NCBI RefSeq assembly: GCF_030929615.1
Contig: NZ_JAVFVU010000026.1
Coordinates: 1 to 64,000 of the forward strand
Length of the DNA: 64,000 nt
Origin: Dyadobacter sp. LHD-138
GTDB taxonomy: Bacteria; Bacteroidota; Bacteroidia; Cytophagales; Spirosomataceae
Direction of reading: 5' to 3'
Under the pieces are notes generated by a model. It made no database searches and had not been told where the DNA came from. It worked only from the letters and a program-made list of their open reading frames with translations. Positions 26,513 to 36,513 of the stretch are shown here, one piece after another. Positions within the stretch are counted from its first letter, which is position 1; each line of letters opens with the position of its first letter. A program made the translations under genes and the position numbers.

Positions 26513-27349
26513 ATGAATTACGTAGAAGTACAACTGGAACTGCAATCAGAGTTTACAGAAATATTAATGGCCGAGCTGGCCGAGGTAGGATTTGAATCTT
26601 TCGTGGAAACCGACGAAGGTTTGTCGGCATACATACCTGAAGAGGATTTCAGTGAAGCCGTATTGCAAGCGCTAATCGCCAAATACAGTGCTATGACTGC
26701 AATAGCGAGTTCATGGAAATCGTTAGAAAGAAAGAACTGGAATGAGGAATGGGAAAAAAGTTACGAGCCTATCGAAGTAGGCAAAGAAATCCGGGTACGG
26801 GCAACTTTTCACGAGCCGAATCCGGATTTCACCTATGATTTGCTGATTCAACCCAAAATGTCGTTTGGCACCGGCCACCATGAAACAACCTGGCTGGTCA
26901 TGAATGAACAGCTTAACCTTCCGCATGCCGGTCTCTCGATTATGGATGTAGGCTGCGGGACAGGAATTCTGGCGATTCTGGCTTCGAAACTGGGCGCGAC
27001 GAGTTTGCTCGGGTTTGATATTGATGAATGGGCGGTTGAAAATACGGTTGAAAATTTTGCAATGAACGGGCTGCGAGAGGAAGCGGAGGTTTTTAAAGGT
27101 ACCATCAACGAGGTTCCGTCTGAAAAAATGTTCGGTGGCATTCTGGCTAATATCAACCGCAATATCCTGCTTGACGAAATCCCGAAATACGTTCAGCATT
27201 TGCTGCCAGGCGGATGGCTGGTCACCAGCGGATTTTATGAGATGGATCAGGCGGATATCGAACGTTGTGCGGAAGAAAGCGGACTGAAAAAACTAAGATC
27301 CAATACACGTAATCAATGGGCAACCGTTGTTTTTGAAAAAGAAAAATAG
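26513..27349 (+). CDS. prmA: Ribosomal protein L11 methyltransferase
   Basis: A 278-residue SAM-dependent methyltransferase that trimethylates L11. The N-terminal substrate-recognition part (1-70) is followed by the KNWNEEWEKSYEPIEVG block, PKMSFGTGHHETT (115-127), and the SAM motif DVGCGTGILAILA (145-157). Then come LGFDIDEWAVENT and GGILANINRNILL, which contains the N-x-N-x-N pattern of PrmA. The length is normal. A hairpin ends the gene before the next, very large gene begins. Confidence 0.94.
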   Translation: MNYVEVQLELQSEFTEILMAELAEVGFESFVETDEGLSAYIPEEDFSEAVLQALIAKYSAMTAIASSWKSLERKNWNEEWEKSYEPIEVGKEIRVRATFHEPNPDFTYDLLIQPKMSFGTGHHETTWLVMNEQLNLPHAGLSIMDVGCGTGILAILASKLGATSLLGFDIDEWAVENTVENFAMNGLREEAEVFKGTINEVPSEKMFGGILANINRNILLDEIPKYVQHLLPGGWLVTSGFYEMDQADIERCAEESGLKKLRSNTRNQWATVVFEKEK

Positions 27350-27357
27350 ATCCTGCA

Positions 27358-27402
27358 TTTTAAGTCCTTGAAATGCTATCAAGTGCATTTCAAGGACTTA
27401 AA
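27358..27402 (+). terminator. Terminator of prmA
   Basis: TTTAAGTCCTTGAAATGC pairs perfectly with GCATTTCAAGGACTTAAA around an 8-nt loop. It separates prmA from the following large gene, although the latter starts only 36 bp later. Confidence 0.8.
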
Positions 27403-27437
27403 TAAAAATCATACGATCAACCTTGGCCGCATACTAC

Positions 27438-30400
27438 ATGAAGATCACCCGTTACTTCCTGTTAACCTGTATAATCCTGCTCTCAGGAAGAAATTTATCC
27501 GCGCAAAATATCAAAGCTTCCGACGATCCGGGCCAGTTTATGGTTCAAATCCGGAAGCTCATGGATGGCACAAAAAATCCCCTTTACATGCGGTCGACGG
27601 CCCAGCTGGACAGTATCTGGATGAGCGGTATCAGTGCGCCGCAGCAGGCTAAATTTATTGGCATTGTCCGTACGCAATTCTCCAAAGGACAAAAAGCAGG
27701 TCCTGTCCTTCATCTTTTGATCAAAAACACGCATACGCTGGCGAAAGGAACGGGAAATGATCTGGATGGTTTTCTTGATCTCGCCACAAAATCCGGTGAA
27801 AAATATGACGCAAAAACTTTTCAGCGCATTCTGGAAACGATCAAGAATACGATCGAAACCAATAAACTATACACATCAAATTTTAACTCGCTTTATCTGC
27901 TGAGCGGCTCCTACAAATTCCGGTTTGATACCACCAGCGCGGCAGTCGTGGAAGCGCAGAAAGTACAGGCAGCCGACAATTGGGACACACCCGTTGACTC
28001 CAACGTTGTTATTTCTCCAAAATCAAACCCGATCCCGCCCGTTTCGGGTGCGGTGATAGACCTGCAAAATGTAATGTTTGCCATGGTAGCCGCGGGCGAC
28101 TCGACCGTATTTGGGCCCGCAACCGGAAGTGTATCCCTGAAGGAAGGGATTTTCGCAGGAAAAGGAGGAAAATTTAACTGGCAGGCCGCAGGAGATTCAT
28201 CGGTTTTCGCTGATTTGGATACCTATTCTTTTAACATTACCCAGCCAAAACTGGTGGCCGAAAACGTGACATTACACGACGAAAATCAGCTTGCCAACCC
28301 AATTAATGGCACATTGGAATACAGGGCTGTTAAGAAGTCAAAAAGCCAGCCAGCACCTTATCCACGTTTTGTTTCGAACCGCAACGACGCCAGGCTTAAA
28401 GCATCTCGCAAAAATATAGATTACAAGGGCGGTTTTGCTTTAATCGGCACGACCATGTACAGTACCTCGCTAAGCAATGAGCCCAGCCGGATTACCGTTT
28501 CTTACAAGGAAAAACCGGCATTTACCGTTACCAGCCGTAAGTTCTCGCTGAAAGATTCCGTTATCTCGGCACCCATGGCCACATACTCCATGCCATTGGG
28601 ACAAGATTCGCTGTACCACCCCGGTGTCACATTTTTTTACAATGATCAGGAAGGGCAGGTAAAACTGGGACGGGCGGAAAAAACCGATTTTGGACCGCTG
28701 CCTTATCAGGATTCATATCACAAAATGAGCATCTGGGCGCAGGCGATGCGCTGGAATTTTCCCAATGACAAGGTAGAATTTTTACGTATTGACGGGAAAC
28801 AGGTTGTGCCCGTAAAACTGGAATCTTTTGATTATTTCAAAAAAGAACGTTTCAGAGGAATTGCGCAGGAATATGGTTTTCAGCCGCTTTTAATGGCCGC
28901 CAATTATTCCCAGACTGAAAAAAAAGCTACTTTCCTAGCAGAAGATGTGGCTAGAAAATTCAAGCAGGATCCCGTAATTCTCCACCGCGCATTGGAAAGG
29001 CTGGCATTGGAAGGCTATTTCAAACACGACAAGATAACAGACGAATTTGCGGTTTCTAAAAAGGGGATTCTGTATGTTTTAGGCAATATTGACAAGACAG
29101 ATTATGACAATTTTCAGGTAACATCCCAATTTTCCGCCAACGACGAGGTAGCCAATGCGACCATCTCCATGAAGGATACGCTCCTGACCGTTCTTGGCGT
29201 TGGCAGGTTCATCGTCAGTGATTCGCTGAAAATTTATGCTGTTCCTTCCGACAAGAAGCTGGTAATCGCCAAAAACCGTGATTTTACCCTGAACGGGCAA
29301 CTGGTTGCCAACAATTATCAGTTCAGAGGATCAAACCTTAAATTCAACTACGGTCAGTTTTTTGTCAATGTAAATCCAAACGATTCGATCACATTTACAC
29401 CCAAGGAAAAGTTTGCAAAAGGGCAATCCGGACAAGTCGGCGGTCATGTGAAATATGAAAAAGGAGGTACCTTTTACCTGAGTGATCCGCAAAATAAATC
29501 AGGGATTCAAAAAGGTAAAAAATCACCGCGACTTGTCGTGCCCGACGGTATGATCGTTTATTTCGATCAGCCGGAAAGAGGTACCGTTCTTTATCCGCGT
29601 GAGGTCTTTTTCAAAATTCCCAAGATAGATATGGACGGGCTGGATCAGCGGGATGTGATTTTTGATGGAACATTTAATTCAAACGGCATCATTCCGCCCA
29701 TTCAGACCATCCTGAAAAGTATGCCGGATAACTCCCTTGGATTTGAATATAAACCGCCGGTTACCGAAATGAAACTATACGGAGGTAAAGCGATGGCGCG
29801 GTTTACAGACACCCTGACAATGGATAACAGTGGTCTGAAATCAAAGGCTGTCATGCGTTATTTATCCGCCTCCATGACGGCAAAAAATGTGCTATTGACG
29901 TCCGACTCGCTGCTTGCATCCGGTGAACTGGCTAGCATTAAAGAAGCCACCATTGGCAAAGGTTATTTCCCGGCCGTAGAATTGAAAGATTACGCATTAC
30001 GCTGGTTCCCGAATTCCGATAGTATGTTTATCAACACCCAGGGTAAATCCTTTTCGTTTTACAAGGGAACAACGAGTCTGGAAGGCGGCTTGCTTTTGCG
30101 TTCATCCGGACTTTACGGAAACGGGAAGCTGAAACGACCTGATTCCGAGTTAACCTCTGCCGATATAAAATTCAATAAAGATGGTTTTCTTGCCAATAAA
30201 TCACAGTTTGTGATCAACGGAGGACAGCCCAAAGCAGCCAAGGATATTCTGACGGGTAAAAACGTAAATATTGACTTCAACATTAAAACCTCTATTGTAA
30301 ACTTCGTTACAGATTCAACCGGATTCGATTCTGACTCTTCGGGTATGCAGCTTCCCGCGGCCTCCTATCAGACCTTGATCGCAACGGCGAAGTGGGACAT

Positions 30401-32105
30401 TCTTAAGAAGACCATTTTAATGAAAGGTTTCGGTGAAACGTCCTCCTATACTTCCATTGCCCCCGAACAGGAGGGTCTGACTTTCCAGGGCTCCGAAGGA
30501 ATTTATGACGTGGACAAAGTAACGCTTAATGTACGCGGCGTACCGTTTATCCGTACCGCTGATGTTAAAATAATTCCTGATAAAGGTATGGTGAGCATAG
30601 GCAGTAACGGTAAAATTGCACCGTTAAAAAAGGCCCGGATCGAAATTGACACCCTGAATGCTTCGCACCGGTTACGTGACGCCGATATCAGAATTGATTC
30701 AAGAAACCGCTTCGAAGGATCTGCCACTTATCAATATATCACGGCCAGAAAAGATACTTTCAATATCAAGATGCAGAATTTTGAATTGAGAGAAATTGAA
30801 ACCGCAGCAGAAGGGAAAAAAGCAAAAAACAACAAAGAAACCGGCCCGATACGCTATTACACAACGGCCAAAGCACAGATCAAAGAAACCGAAAACCTGA
30901 TCCTTTCACCAAGAATCCAGTATAAAGGTGATATTAATCTTATTGCTTATCAGCCGTCACTGCAACTGGATGGATTTGTGAAACCTGTGATAAAATTCCG
31001 TAAGGATTTCCAGAGCTCATGGATTGTCTACAAAGATGCCCCCGGCGAGACGGTTGGCGTTAAAATTGATAAAAACCTTAAAAACGAACATGAACTGCCA
31101 CTTTCCGTTGGGCTGCATTTTAACGAAAGCCGTGGGATGTATATGTCGTTTTTATCGCCAAAAGAGTCTGACGGCGACCAGGATATTTACCTCGCGCAGG
31201 GAACGATGAACTATGATGAGGATAAAAAAGCCTTCAAAGTGGCACCGCCTCCGGGTCCCGATGGGCTGGTTGACGAAGCCAATACGCTGACATTTGATGA
31301 CAAAACCGGTATTGCTTCGTTTTCAGGCCCGATGAAATTTACCTCCACGGATTGGCTGCAATCTACCGGTATCGCCAATGTCCAGGTGGACAGCTCCCGT
31401 TTTAAATTCAATTCGATGCTGCTGATGAAACTGTCAGCGCTGGAACCGGTTTTACCTCAGCTCGCTGCCAAAATCGTGGAAACCAATCTGGAAGAACAAA
31501 ACAGCACTGCCGCGGACGACGACGCCGAGCAGCTGAACAGAAAACTTTCCGCACTGATTGGCTCCAAAGCCGTTGACGCTTACGTAAAACTTTCCGCCGC
31601 GGGTTATAAACCATTATTCGACGCATCACCCATGCTGGACGTACCGCTGGTGATATCCAGCGTGGATCTGCACTGGTCGCCGGTACATAATGCGTATTTT
31701 TCTCAGGGACCGATAGGCGTTTCAAATTTTGGCAAAAACAACATCAACGCACAAATGGATGGCGTGCTTGAAATACGCCGCTCGGAACTGGGTGATGAAT
31801 TCAGCCTCTTCCTTCAGGCCTCCCCGGATGTCTGGTATTATTTTGATCTGAAAGAAAAAGAGCTTGGCGTTGTCTCTTCGCAGGTAGATTTCAATGACCT
31901 GGTGACCTCAAAAGGAGCCAATATCAAATCCAAAGATATGACTTTGGTATCTTTAGGCGTTGAAGAGAAGGATTTGTTCGTAAACAGGTTTGATGACTTC
32001 TACCAGCCAGCAGTGAAAAAGGCCAAACTGACCAAAACGGTTAAGAAAAAAGTCGTTCCGGCGGAAGAGAAAAAGAAGAAAGAAGAAAAGGCAGAAGGAT
32101 TCTGA
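27438..32105 (+). CDS. Exported protein of 1555 aa, unknown function, LptA/OstA-like beta repeats possible
   Basis: I do not recognise a named family. The ATG chosen gives MKITRYFLLTCIILLSGRNLSA as a signal peptide. A helical part (about 25-160) is followed by about 1200 residues of short strands in regular alternation, such as IVSDSLKIYAVPSDKKLVIA and VLLTSDSLLASGELASIKEA, in which residues DS recur at strand turns. This pattern is like stacked beta-taco or beta-helix repeats in LptA, LptD N-domains and TamB, but the resemblance is my inference. A short winged-helix-like segment lies near residue 500. The last 40 residues are very Lys-rich. No outer-membrane C-terminal Phe is present. It lies between prmA and plsY. 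Confidence 0.85.
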   Translation: MKITRYFLLTCIILLSGRNLSAQNIKASDDPGQFMVQIRKLMDGTKNPLYMRSTAQLDSIWMSGISAPQQAKFIGIVRTQFSKGQKAGPVLHLLIKNTHTLAKGTGNDLDGFLDLATKSGEKYDAKTFQRILETIKNTIETNKLYTSNFNSLYLLSGSYKFRFDTTSAAVVEAQKVQAADNWDTPVDSNVVISPKSNPIPPVSGAVIDLQNVMFAMVAAGDSTVFGPATGSVSLKEGIFAGKGGKFNWQAAGDSSVFADLDTYSFNITQPKLVAENVTLHDENQLANPINGTLEYRAVKKSKSQPAPYPRFVSNRNDARLKASRKNIDYKGGFALIGTTMYSTSLSNEPSRITVSYKEKPAFTVTSRKFSLKDSVISAPMATYSMPLGQDSLYHPGVTFFYNDQEGQVKLGRAEKTDFGPLPYQDSYHKMSIWAQAMRWNFPNDKVEFLRIDGKQVVPVKLESFDYFKKERFRGIAQEYGFQPLLMAANYSQTEKKATFLAEDVARKFKQDPVILHRALERLALEGYFKHDKITDEFAVSKKGILYVLGNIDKTDYDNFQVTSQFSANDEVANATISMKDTLLTVLGVGRFIVSDSLKIYAVPSDKKLVIAKNRDFTLNGQLVANNYQFRGSNLKFNYGQFFVNVNPNDSITFTPKEKFAKGQSGQVGGHVKYEKGGTFYLSDPQNKSGIQKGKKSPRLVVPDGMIVYFDQPERGTVLYPREVFFKIPKIDMDGLDQRDVIFDGTFNSNGIIPPIQTILKSMPDNSLGFEYKPPVTEMKLYGGKAMARFTDTLTMDNSGLKSKAVMRYLSASMTAKNVLLTSDSLLASGELASIKEATIGKGYFPAVELKDYALRWFPNSDSMFINTQGKSFSFYKGTTSLEGGLLLRSSGLYGNGKLKRPDSELTSADIKFNKDGFLANKSQFVINGGQPKAAKDILTGKNVNIDFNIKTSIVNFVTDSTGFDSDSSGMQLPAASYQTLIATAKWDILKKTILMKGFGETSSYTSIAPEQEGLTFQGSEGIYDVDKVTLNVRGVPFIRTADVKIIPDKGMVSIGSNGKIAPLKKARIEIDTLNASHRLRDADIRIDSRNRFEGSATYQYITARKDTFNIKMQNFELREIETAAEGKKAKNNKETGPIRYYTTAKAQIKETENLILSPRIQYKGDINLIAYQPSLQLDGFVKPVIKFRKDFQSSWIVYKDAPGETVGVKIDKNLKNEHELPLSVGLHFNESRGMYMSFLSPKESDGDQDIYLAQGTMNYDEDKKAFKVAPPPGPDGLVDEANTLTFDDKTGIASFSGPMKFTSTDWLQSTGIANVQVDSSRFKFNSMLLMKLSALEPVLPQLAAKIVETNLEEQNSTAADDDAEQLNRKLSALIGSKAVDAYVKLSAAGYKPLFDASPMLDVPLVISSVDLHWSPVHNAYFSQGPIGVSNFGKNNINAQMDGVLEIRRSELGDEFSLFLQASPDVWYYFDLKEKELGVVSSQVDFNDLVTSKGANIKSKDMTLVSLGVEEKDLFVNRFDDFYQPAVKKAKLTKTVKKKVVPAEEKKKKEEKAEGF

Positions 32106-32152
32106 TCATCAAGGCATTACGGTATATATTTTAATTTTCAGCCAAATAAACC

Positions 32153-32160
32153 TATTTTTG
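32153..32160 (+). promoter_or_regulatory. Candidate -7 box for plsY
   Basis: TATTTTTG fits TAnnTTTG and lies 97 bp before the plsY ATG in the 151-bp gap after the large gene. The -33 element is not clear. Confidence 0.4.
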
Positions 32161-32256
32161 CACTTTGCTGTCAATGCCGTTCACTTGGTAAAGAAGGAAA
32201 ACTATCGTATTTTTAAGAAACTTTTAAAGTTCAAATTAACCTACTAATAATACAAA

Positions 32257-32913
32257 ATGAGCGTAGCCTTGTTTATAATTACGACGATAGCCGCCTATTT
32301 ATTGGGATCTATACCGAGTTCAGTATGGTACGGAATTGGTTATTTCGGGATTGATGTACGGAAACACGGAAGTGGAAATGCAGGCGCTACCAACACCTTT
32401 AGGATACTCGGCAAACGTGCAGGTACGATTGTGATGCTTATTGACGTCATGAAAGGCTGGACTGCCACCTGTCTTGCTTCCATGCTTTTTTACATGGGAA
32501 CAATCGGTGAGGGGGATATCTTAATGTACAAGATCATTTTTGGTATTATTGCCATTGTAGGGCATATTTTCCCGGTATTCGTTGGGTTCAAAGGGGGTAA
32601 AGGTATCGCCACTTTATTGGGTATGGTACTGGCCATTCATCCTGAACTTGCCGCGATGAGTATCACCATTTTCTTGCTGACCTTGATTGCTTCTCAATAC
32701 GTTTCGCTAAGCTCGATCCTGGCGACGCTGGCTTTCCCGGTTTTATCGTTGTTGGGTGTTTTCGGACAACCTGAGACATTGCTGGTAATCTTCGGCTTTG
32801 TCATGTTCGTTCTGGTTGTGATCACGCATCAGAAAAACATCGTAAGATTGTTGAACGGCAATGAAAACCGTGTGAATATTTTCGCGAAATCGAAATCAAA
32901 AGGACATTCCTGA
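32257..32913 (+). CDS. plsY: Glycerol-3-phosphate acyltransferase PlsY
   Basis: An inner-membrane enzyme that acylates glycerol-3-phosphate with acyl-phosphate, the first step of phospholipid synthesis. The 218-residue product has five hydrophobic segments and the three conserved loops: GSIPSSVWYG near residue 17, HGSGNAGATNTFR (37-49), and GFKGGKGIATLLG near 110. The length is normal. A strong hairpin follows. Confidence 0.95.
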   Translation: MSVALFIITTIAAYLLGSIPSSVWYGIGYFGIDVRKHGSGNAGATNTFRILGKRAGTIVMLIDVMKGWTATCLASMLFYMGTIGEGDILMYKIIFGIIAIVGHIFPVFVGFKGGKGIATLLGMVLAIHPELAAMSITIFLLTLIASQYVSLSSILATLAFPVLSLLGVFGQPETLLVIFGFVMFVLVVITHQKNIVRLLNGNENRVNIFAKSKSKGHS

Positions 32914-32937
32914 AAAATTAAAAAATAGAAATACCCA

Positions 32938-32972
32938 CCCCTAAGGTTCCAACCTTAGGGGTTATTTTTTTA
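32938..32972 (+). terminator. Terminator of plsY
   Basis: CCCCTAAGGTT and AACCTTAGGGG form a perfect stem with a 2-nt centre, followed by TTATTTTTTT. Confidence 0.9.
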
Positions 32973-33059
32973 TATTGGGCACCGTTAAAATCGTACGGGT
33001 TGATAAACCGGAAAATCCATTCGGAGCGGTTGATTTTTAAATTTTATAATGCTAAAACA

Positions 33060-34427
33060 ATGAATAACTACATCGAAAAAAATCGCGATAAATTTCTGAA
33101 TGAACTGCTGGATCTTATCAGAATTCCTTCGGTTAGTGCCGATTCCAAATTCAAAAATGATATGCGTCGTGCAGCAGAATTTGTCCGCGACCGCATTTCC
33201 GAAGCAGGAGCCGACAGGGTTGAAATTTATGAAACACCCGGGCATCCGATTGTTTACGGGGAAAAAATAATAGATCCATCCCTGCCAACCGTCTTGGTTT
33301 ACGGACATTACGATGTACAGCCGGCCGATCCTTATGAGCTTTGGGATTCGCCTCCATTTGAACCGGTTATCAAAAACGAACGTATTTATGCGCGCGGAGC
33401 ATGTGACGACAAAGGTCAGTTTTACATGCACATCAAGGCATTTGAAACCATGCTGGCGACGGATTCCTTGACCTGTAACGTCAAGATGATGATTGAAGGA
33501 GAGGAAGAGGTTGGCTCTTCACATTTGGAAACATTTGTGAAAGAAAACCGGGATATGTTGAAATGTGACACCATCCTGATTTCTGACACCAGTATGATTG
33601 CCAACGATGTGCCGTCCATTGAAACCGGTTTACGTGGACTTACCTATCTGGAAGTGGAAGTTGTAGGAGCCAACCGCGACCTGCATTCCGGTGTTTACGG
33701 CGGGGGAGTTGCCAACCCGATCAACGTTTTGTGCGAAATGATCGCGTCGCTTAAAGATGAAAACGGGCATATTACCATCCCCGGATTTTATGATAACGTG
33801 CAGGATTTAACGCAGGCTGAAAGAGACGCCTTAAATGCCGCGCCGTTTGACCTTGACGAGTACAAAAAGGATCTTAAAATTGATGATGTTGCCGGAGAAA
33901 AAGGCTACACAACAATAGAACGTACCTCTGTACGCCCGACACTGGACGTCAATGGTATCTGGGGAGGTTATATCGGAGAGGGAGCGAAAACGGTTTTGCC
34001 CTCGAAAGCGAATGCTAAAATATCCATGCGCCTTGTTCCAAACCAGACCGATCAGGAAATATGTGACCTTTTCACAAAACATTTCAAAGCCATAGCGCCT
34101 GCTTCGGTAAAGATAAAAGTAGTTCCGCACCACGGCGGTTTGCCTTATGTGACACCGACAGATTCACTGGAATACAAAGCGGCTGAAATGGCCATGGAAG
34201 AGTCTTTTGGCAAAAAACCAATACCAACCCGTGGCGGTGGAAGTATCCCGATCGTCGCTTTGTTTGAGCAGGAATTGGGTAGAAAGAGTATTCTGATGGG
34301 CTTTGGCCTGGATCTGGACGGACTGCACGGCCCTAATGAAAGCTATGGTCTTTTCAATTACTACAAAGGCATCGAAACCATTCCTTTGTTCTTCAAGCAT
34401 TATGCTGCTTTGAAAAAGGTAGATTAA
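33060..34427 (+). CDS. M20 family dipeptidase
   Basis: A 455-residue zinc peptidase of the M20 group close to carnosinase/PepV-like dipeptidases. It shows YGHYDVQPADPYELWDSPPF with H83 and D85, ARGACDDKGQ with the bridging D116, and MIEGEEEVGS with the catalytic and ligand glutamates near 148-149. The C-terminal HGPNESYGLFNYYKGIE gives the last histidine ligand. The start before NNYIEKNRD is chosen; the frame extends 20 codons further upstream but those residues do not look coding. There is no signal peptide, so it is cytoplasmic and probably recycles peptides. It converges on a secreted TPR gene. Confidence 0.92.
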   Translation: MNNYIEKNRDKFLNELLDLIRIPSVSADSKFKNDMRRAAEFVRDRISEAGADRVEIYETPGHPIVYGEKIIDPSLPTVLVYGHYDVQPADPYELWDSPPFEPVIKNERIYARGACDDKGQFYMHIKAFETMLATDSLTCNVKMMIEGEEEVGSSHLETFVKENRDMLKCDTILISDTSMIANDVPSIETGLRGLTYLEVEVVGANRDLHSGVYGGGVANPINVLCEMIASLKDENGHITIPGFYDNVQDLTQAERDALNAAPFDLDEYKKDLKIDDVAGEKGYTTIERTSVRPTLDVNGIWGGYIGEGAKTVLPSKANAKISMRLVPNQTDQEICDLFTKHFKAIAPASVKIKVVPHHGGLPYVTPTDSLEYKAAEMAMEESFGKKPIPTRGGGSIPIVALFEQELGRKSILMGFGLDLDGLHGPNESYGLFNYYKGIETIPLFFKHYAALKKVD

Positions 34428-34437
34428 CGTTTGTTAT

Positions 34438-34504
34438 CCGTCCGACGGCGAAAAAGCCGTCGGACGGAGTAGCCCGTCGGATGGTTTTTTGACCATCCGA
34501 CGGG
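34438..34504. terminator. Twin hairpins between convergent genes
   Basis: Two adjacent perfect hairpins: CCGTCCGACGGC/GCCGTCGGACGG with loop GAAAAA (34438-34467) and CCCGTCGGATGG/CCATCCGACGGG with an eight-nt T-rich loop (34473-34504). The arms are near-copies of each other (10 of 12 bases), so cross-pairing is possible. They separate the ends of the M20 gene and the convergent TPR gene. Confidence 0.75.
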
Positions 34505-34516
34505 TATAAAAATGAT

Positions 34517-35749
34517 TTATTTCCGTCTGTTCCTGCGTTCTTCGCGTTTCAGTTTTTTCAAACTGTCGATGTGCTTTTTCGCTTCTTTATCCTGGCTTGA
34601 CTTGCGGTCTGCCTTATCACCCGCCAGCTTGTAATAACTCAGCGCCTCATCGTAGTTCTTCTGCATTTCTGCAATTTTCCCCAATCCCAAAAGCGAGGAC
34701 ACGTAGTAACCGGCGTTTAAAGAATTGGTCTGTGTCGAAAACTCAACGGCCTTTTTAAAATACTGACTTGCCAGATCGTAATTCCGGTAATACTGCAGGT
34801 TATAAAACCCCAATACATAGGCTGCGTTTCGGCCGCTCACCCCTTCATAGCCCGGCATGCCCTGACTTATCTTATCCAGAATGTTCTGGGCCGCTTTTTC
34901 AGCCTCCCCCGTTTTCCCGGTCACGAAAGCAGTGCGGCAAAAGTATCGTTCAAAATATGGATTGTTTGGAAAGGTCTGCCACATGTACTTCGCCATTTCA
35001 TACGCTTTTCCATATTGGTTTTCCATGCTGTAAATCTGAAGAAGGAAATATCTGGCCTCTACACGCGTGTAAAAGGCGTTATTGCCCACTTTTTCCAATT
35101 GCTGCTCACCCAATTTTTTGTTCCCTTTTGGAAAAAATGCCAGGATCGGTTTCAGCAGCGGATATTCACTGGGCACCCATTGCGCGTAATAATTATAGAT
35201 TCCGTCTCCGAAAAGAAGCTCCGGCGACAAATCTCCGTTCCCCTTGCAGACTTCCAGATATTTCAGCGCATTTTTCCCTGCAAACGTAGCTTTCGTCCAC
35301 ATTTTACGTTCGGAATAAAGACGTCCTTTAAATGCATAAGCCGCTGCCAGGAAAAACGCAGGCTCGATTTTATTCTTTTCGTCCTCATACAACACCTCTG
35401 CCAACGTAATGGTAGAGTCCATATGGGCCAGAAATTTCTTGTCGTAAGTTTCAATATCCGTGTTCGGCACAATTTTCCACCATTCGGCCAGGCCCATTAA
35501 AAAATGGGGCATGGGGTGTTTTGGATAGCGGTATTGCAACCAACGGAACTCTGCGTCGGCTTCCTCAAATCTGTAATTATACAGCATGTTGATAGCCTCT
35601 GTCGCTTCAATCTGGACCCCCGGATTCTTAAGAACCATATCATAATTCTTATCCAGTTCGGCCGAAGAATACAACTGAGCGACGGCAGAATTGATTGAAA
35701 GAAATATAACAAGACCTAAAGCAATAGGTTTAACCAGCACTTTTTTCAT
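34517..35749 (-). CDS. Secreted tetratricopeptide-repeat protein, 410 aa
   Basis: The N-terminal KKVLVKPIALGLVIFLSINSA is a signal peptide with cleavage near AVAQ. The mature protein has several TPR-like helical pairs, for example FEEADAEFRWLQYRYPKHPM near residue 57, YGKAYEMAKYMWQTFPNNPY in the middle and YDEALSYYKLAGDKAD near the end. The tail is highly basic, KREERRNRRK. A TPR scaffold in the periplasm or at the outer membrane is likely. The partner is not known. The gene is divergent from hpt with a 107-bp gap, and its 3' end meets the twin hairpins. Confidence 0.85.
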   Translation of the reverse strand: MKKVLVKPIALGLVIFLSINSAVAQLYSSAELDKNYDMVLKNPGVQIEATEAINMLYNYRFEEADAEFRWLQYRYPKHPMPHFLMGLAEWWKIVPNTDIETYDKKFLAHMDSTITLAEVLYEDEKNKIEPAFFLAAAYAFKGRLYSERKMWTKATFAGKNALKYLEVCKGNGDLSPELLFGDGIYNYYAQWVPSEYPLLKPILAFFPKGNKKLGEQQLEKVGNNAFYTRVEARYFLLQIYSMENQYGKAYEMAKYMWQTFPNNPYFERYFCRTAFVTGKTGEAEKAAQNILDKISQGMPGYEGVSGRNAAYVLGFYNLQYYRNYDLASQYFKKAVEFSTQTNSLNAGYYVSSLLGLGKIAEMQKNYDEALSYYKLAGDKADRKSSQDKEAKKHIDSLKKLKREERRNRRK

Positions 35750-35856
35750 AATTAAGGTTAAAATCTACAAATATTAACGTTGGATTTATATTTTACGTTT
35801 GCGGGCAGGAGTGTTTTTGAAAAAAGAGTTAATATTACCGATTAAGAAATCTCCAT

Positions 35857-36387
35857 ATGATTACGATTCACGATAAAACTTTTTCTCCGTTCATCTCCCG
35901 GGACCGCATCGAAAGCCGGATTGCAGAACTTTCCACCCAGATTAACACCGATTATGAAGGGCGAAACCCGCTCTTCCTTGTCGTACTGAATGGTGCATTT
36001 CTTTTCGCCTCCGAACTCGTCAAAAACATCCCACTGACCTGTGAAATAACGTTTGTAAGGTTATCCTCCTATACCCAAACGGAATCTACCGGAAAGGTAC
36101 GGCAAATCATTGGTTTGGAAGAAAAGCTTACGGATCGTGATGTGATTATTATTGAAGATATCGTGGATACCGGCCTCACCATGCATCAGTTATTACAGCA
36201 GATTCAGGCACTTGGCCCCCGAACAATCGAAATTGCTACGCTGCTTCACAAACCGGAAGCCATAAAAAAAAGTGTTGCGCTGCGCTATGTTGGTTTCGAA
36301 ATCCCGAATCGCTTCGTGGTTGGTTACGGACTCGATTATGACGGAGCTGGCCGTAATCTCGACGCACTCTACGTCCTGCCTGAATAA
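35857..36387 (+). CDS. hpt: Hypoxanthine phosphoribosyltransferase
   Basis: Salvages hypoxanthine and guanine to IMP and GMP with PRPP. The 176-residue product has the PRPP-binding signature VIIIEDIVDTGLTMH (96-110), the flexible-loop region RLSSYTQTESTGKV, and the C-terminal FVVGYGLDYDGAGRNLDALY that closes on the purine. The length is normal. It is the first gene of a plus-strand pair with the beta-CASP gene that starts 126 bp later. Confidence 0.94.
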   Translation: MITIHDKTFSPFISRDRIESRIAELSTQINTDYEGRNPLFLVVLNGAFLFASELVKNIPLTCEITFVRLSSYTQTESTGKVRQIIGLEEKLTDRDVIIIEDIVDTGLTMHQLLQQIQALGPRTIEIATLLHKPEAIKKSVALRYVGFEIPNRFVVGYGLDYDGAGRNLDALYVLPE

Positions 36388-36513
36388 ATAACCTACTGCA
36401 AAAGTACTGAATTGCATCTTTTAAGGAAAATTTTAAATTGATTTGTGTTAATTCTGATTGAATTTCATCAAATTGAATCATTATATTCCAGCAAACGATA
36501 AGCCACTATTAAG

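Noticed and set aside
34768..35500. Two long open frames opposite the secreted TPR gene
   Set aside because: They overlap the TPR gene over their whole length and show no domain; the TPR frame has a signal peptide and repeats.
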